NCBI RefSeq assembly: GCF_024868665.1
Contig: NC_079910.1
Span: 6,634,976-6,698,975, forward strand
Direction of reading: 5' to 3'
From: Triplophysa rosa
Lineage: Eukaryota; Chordata; Actinopteri; Cypriniformes; Nemacheilidae
Length of the DNA stretch: 64,000 bases
Shown here: positions 62,604 through 64,000 of the stretch, in pieces
Position numbering within the stretch: the first letter of the stretch is position 1
Layout: each line of letters starts with the position of its first letter
Position numbers and translations under genes: made by a program
The notes under the pieces: generated by a model
Database searches by the model: none
Seen by the model: only the letters and a program-made list of their open reading frames with translations
What the model was told of the DNA's origin: nothing

Positions 62604-62788
62604 TATCTTCTGAAGGAAACAATGGCCTTTGTCAGTAAATAGCCTACTTCATCAGTGTTTGGTTGTGTTTCCTTGTCATTTTATTGAACATGTTTTAAAA
62701 TAGGAGAAATGATCATAGGGTGTCGCACGTTCTGTGCCGTTTATTTGCTTTTTCAGACTAGTTTGGTTGGTTAGAAATTAGAGGTTAA

Positions 62789-62950
62789 GGGCCAGATTTG
62801 CTAACAGCTTGTGGCAGTGCATATGCCTTTTTCTGCTGTCGGTATTTACTAAAGACACGCAGTGAAAATTAGCGCTGAAAGGGCGTGGACACACATGTTT
62901 TTTCGACTGACCTTATTGCACATGCATTTGTAGGAGTTTCCTCTTCAGCA
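62789..62950. repeat. GGGCCAGATTTGCTAACAGC-type repeat end
   Basis: GGGCCAGATTTGCTAACAGC, then TATTTACTAAAGACACGCAG and AGGGCGTGGACACA. I associate this start with a dispersed cyprinid DNA repeat. The other end was not found. Confidence 0.4.
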
Positions 62951-62954
62951 GTGA

Positions 62955-63147
62955 TGTATAAAGTACCTAAAAGCAATACTTGAGTAAATGTACAAATATC
63001 TTGCCAGAAAATTACTTAGAAGGTAGAAGTGAAAGTATCCTTTTAGAATATGACTTGAGTAAAGTCTTAAAGTAACAGATAAATATTGTACTTAAGTAGA
63101 TTTAATATAAAAAGCATATACTTTTGATACTTAAGTATTTAAAGTAG
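62955..63147. repeat. ACTTGAGTA-type interspersed repeat, second copy
   Basis: Multiple ACTTGAGTAAA, TACTTAAGTA and AAGTACC variants, as at 690-840. It abuts the hAT-like element at 63148. Confidence 0.6.
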
Positions 63148-64000
63148 TGCTGTCAATCGATTAAAAAAATTAATCGGATTAATCACACATTTTTTCTGTG
63201 ATTAATCACGATTAATCGCACATAACTATTATATTTTAAAATATACTTTTACATTTTAATAATTTCACATTTAATCTTCAAATTGATGTAGAAACAACAT
63301 ATTTCTTTAACAGCATCGTTTTATGAAAGCTAGCATTTTGATATTAGTACTGTAACTCATGTCTCTATTAAATTGATTATTTTAATATGAATTATAGCCA
63401 TTCAACAGTATAATTGAGAGCTCATGTAGGAAACATACAGGAATTGAAGGACACTTTACAGTCTTTATTAATGCTAAATTATAAATTAAATGCAGAAGAA
63501 TTCTCATTAAAGCTACAAAATCACATTGATTTCTTCTTTTATTTTCTTCTTTGATTAACATTAGTGACAGGAGTCAGAGCAGCACGTTTAAGAACGTGGC
63601 CCCTTTAAGAGCTGCCCCAGAACGCAGATCTGACCGTCACCGCGCTCCCATTTTCACAACACTTTGCATTCATTTAAGATTTTATTTTACACTTTGAAGT
63701 CTGTGCTTAAGAAAATGCTAGACAAAACGGGCTTTCTGACATAATCTTGTGTGGTTTTATCCATTCAAGCACGAAAGAGAACTTAACACGGATGCGCTGT
63801 CTGACAGAGATTCACCGACGCAGCCCTTAGCAAGTGACTGTTTACACCAGACTGGACCTCGCGTTGCGTTTTGCCGCGTCCCACAGTTTAGAAGCGGTTT
63901 ATCTCCATTGAGCGTGTCAAAGCAACTGTTTCAAATCACGCTTAAGTGGTTTAAAAGCCTGTACACGAATAAGAGCGTGATTACATAAAGTAACGCTAGA
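63148..64000 (+). mobile_element. hAT-like element (AGTGCTGTCAATCGATTAA end), cut by window end
   Basis: The left end AGTGCTGTCAATCGATTAA is followed by subterminal TTAATCGGATTAATCAC and GATTAATCACGATTAATCGC repeats. This combination is characteristic of an abundant fish hAT group. The right end and its target duplication are outside the window. A 79-codon ORF at 63749-63988 lies inside, without recognisable domain. Confidence 0.75.

Larger units (their letters stand above)
6531..64000 (+). other. camta1: Downstream camta1 intron, at least 57.5 kb, incomplete
   Basis: No later CG-1 coding segment (the residues after WNTNE, starting EIAAYLITF in vertebrate CAMTA1) was recognised in any plus-strand frame. 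The intron is therefore still running at the window end. All mobile elements listed after 6531 lie within it. This is inference from absence plus the known large introns of CAMTA1. Confidence 0.75.

Noticed and set aside
1..64000. Search for CRISPR arrays, prophage, operons or toxin-antitoxin genes
   Set aside because: Nothing with regular spacers, ribosome binding sites or tightly packed genes exists; the window is vertebrate intron DNA.

Overview
The window is vertebrate nuclear DNA, almost certainly from a cypriniform (carp/zebrafish-like) teleost. I base this on long stretches without open reading frames, abundant AC, TA and CT microsatellites, and a dense load of short DNA transposons of fish type (TTAA-flanked foldback MITEs, hAT elements with 8-bp target duplications, a TA-flanked Tc1-like element). 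There are no operons, bacterial genes, CRISPR arrays, tRNAs or rRNAs. Species-level assignment is inference.

One host exon can be supported. Positions 6427-6530 on the plus strand form a 104-nt exon with a clean acceptor and donor. It encodes part of the CG-1 DNA-binding domain of a calmodulin-binding transcription activator, best matching CAMTA1. The window therefore lies inside a camta1 gene read left to right. About 6.4 kb of the upstream intron and 57.5 kb of the downstream intron are visible. The next CG-1 coding segment was not found, so the downstream intron is longer than 57 kb, which agrees with the very large 5' introns known for CAMTA1.

The rest is intron colonised by mobile elements, often nested. 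From left to right: an end of a hAT element (1-397), a 201-bp MITE with CTAG at both ends (1548-1748), a MITE that keeps a promoter-like stretch and a 37-codon ORF (10820-11669), a 1.0-kb hAT (12262-13279), a hAT inserted inside a TTAA MITE (13490-14486 within 13366-14664), a run of further TTAA MITEs (16.3, 21.9, 25.5, 29.5, 31.8, 36.7, 42.7, 60.7 and 62.3 kb), a hAT nested in an AACCCAGC-ended MITE (34293-34912 within 34256-35039), a GGGCCCGTATTC-ended composite element (37411-38706), a hAT at 40187-40876, an inverted pair of one repeat family (47.7-48.1 and 50.0-50.4 kb, the second inside a Tc1-like element), a hAT with a recognisable broken transposase gene (52540-53337), a 1.06-kb element of unknown family with an internal duplication (56856-57919), and the start of another hAT-like element cut by the window end (63148-64000).

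The intervals between elements show no coding exon that I recognise. Some may be conserved regulatory DNA, but that cannot be judged from one sequence. The main points of interest are the camta1 exon in a giant intron, the hAT fossil whose first BED-finger cysteine codon is now a stop, and several apparently non-autonomous families with clear ends that I cannot name. I see no evidence of a new enzymatic or defence system.
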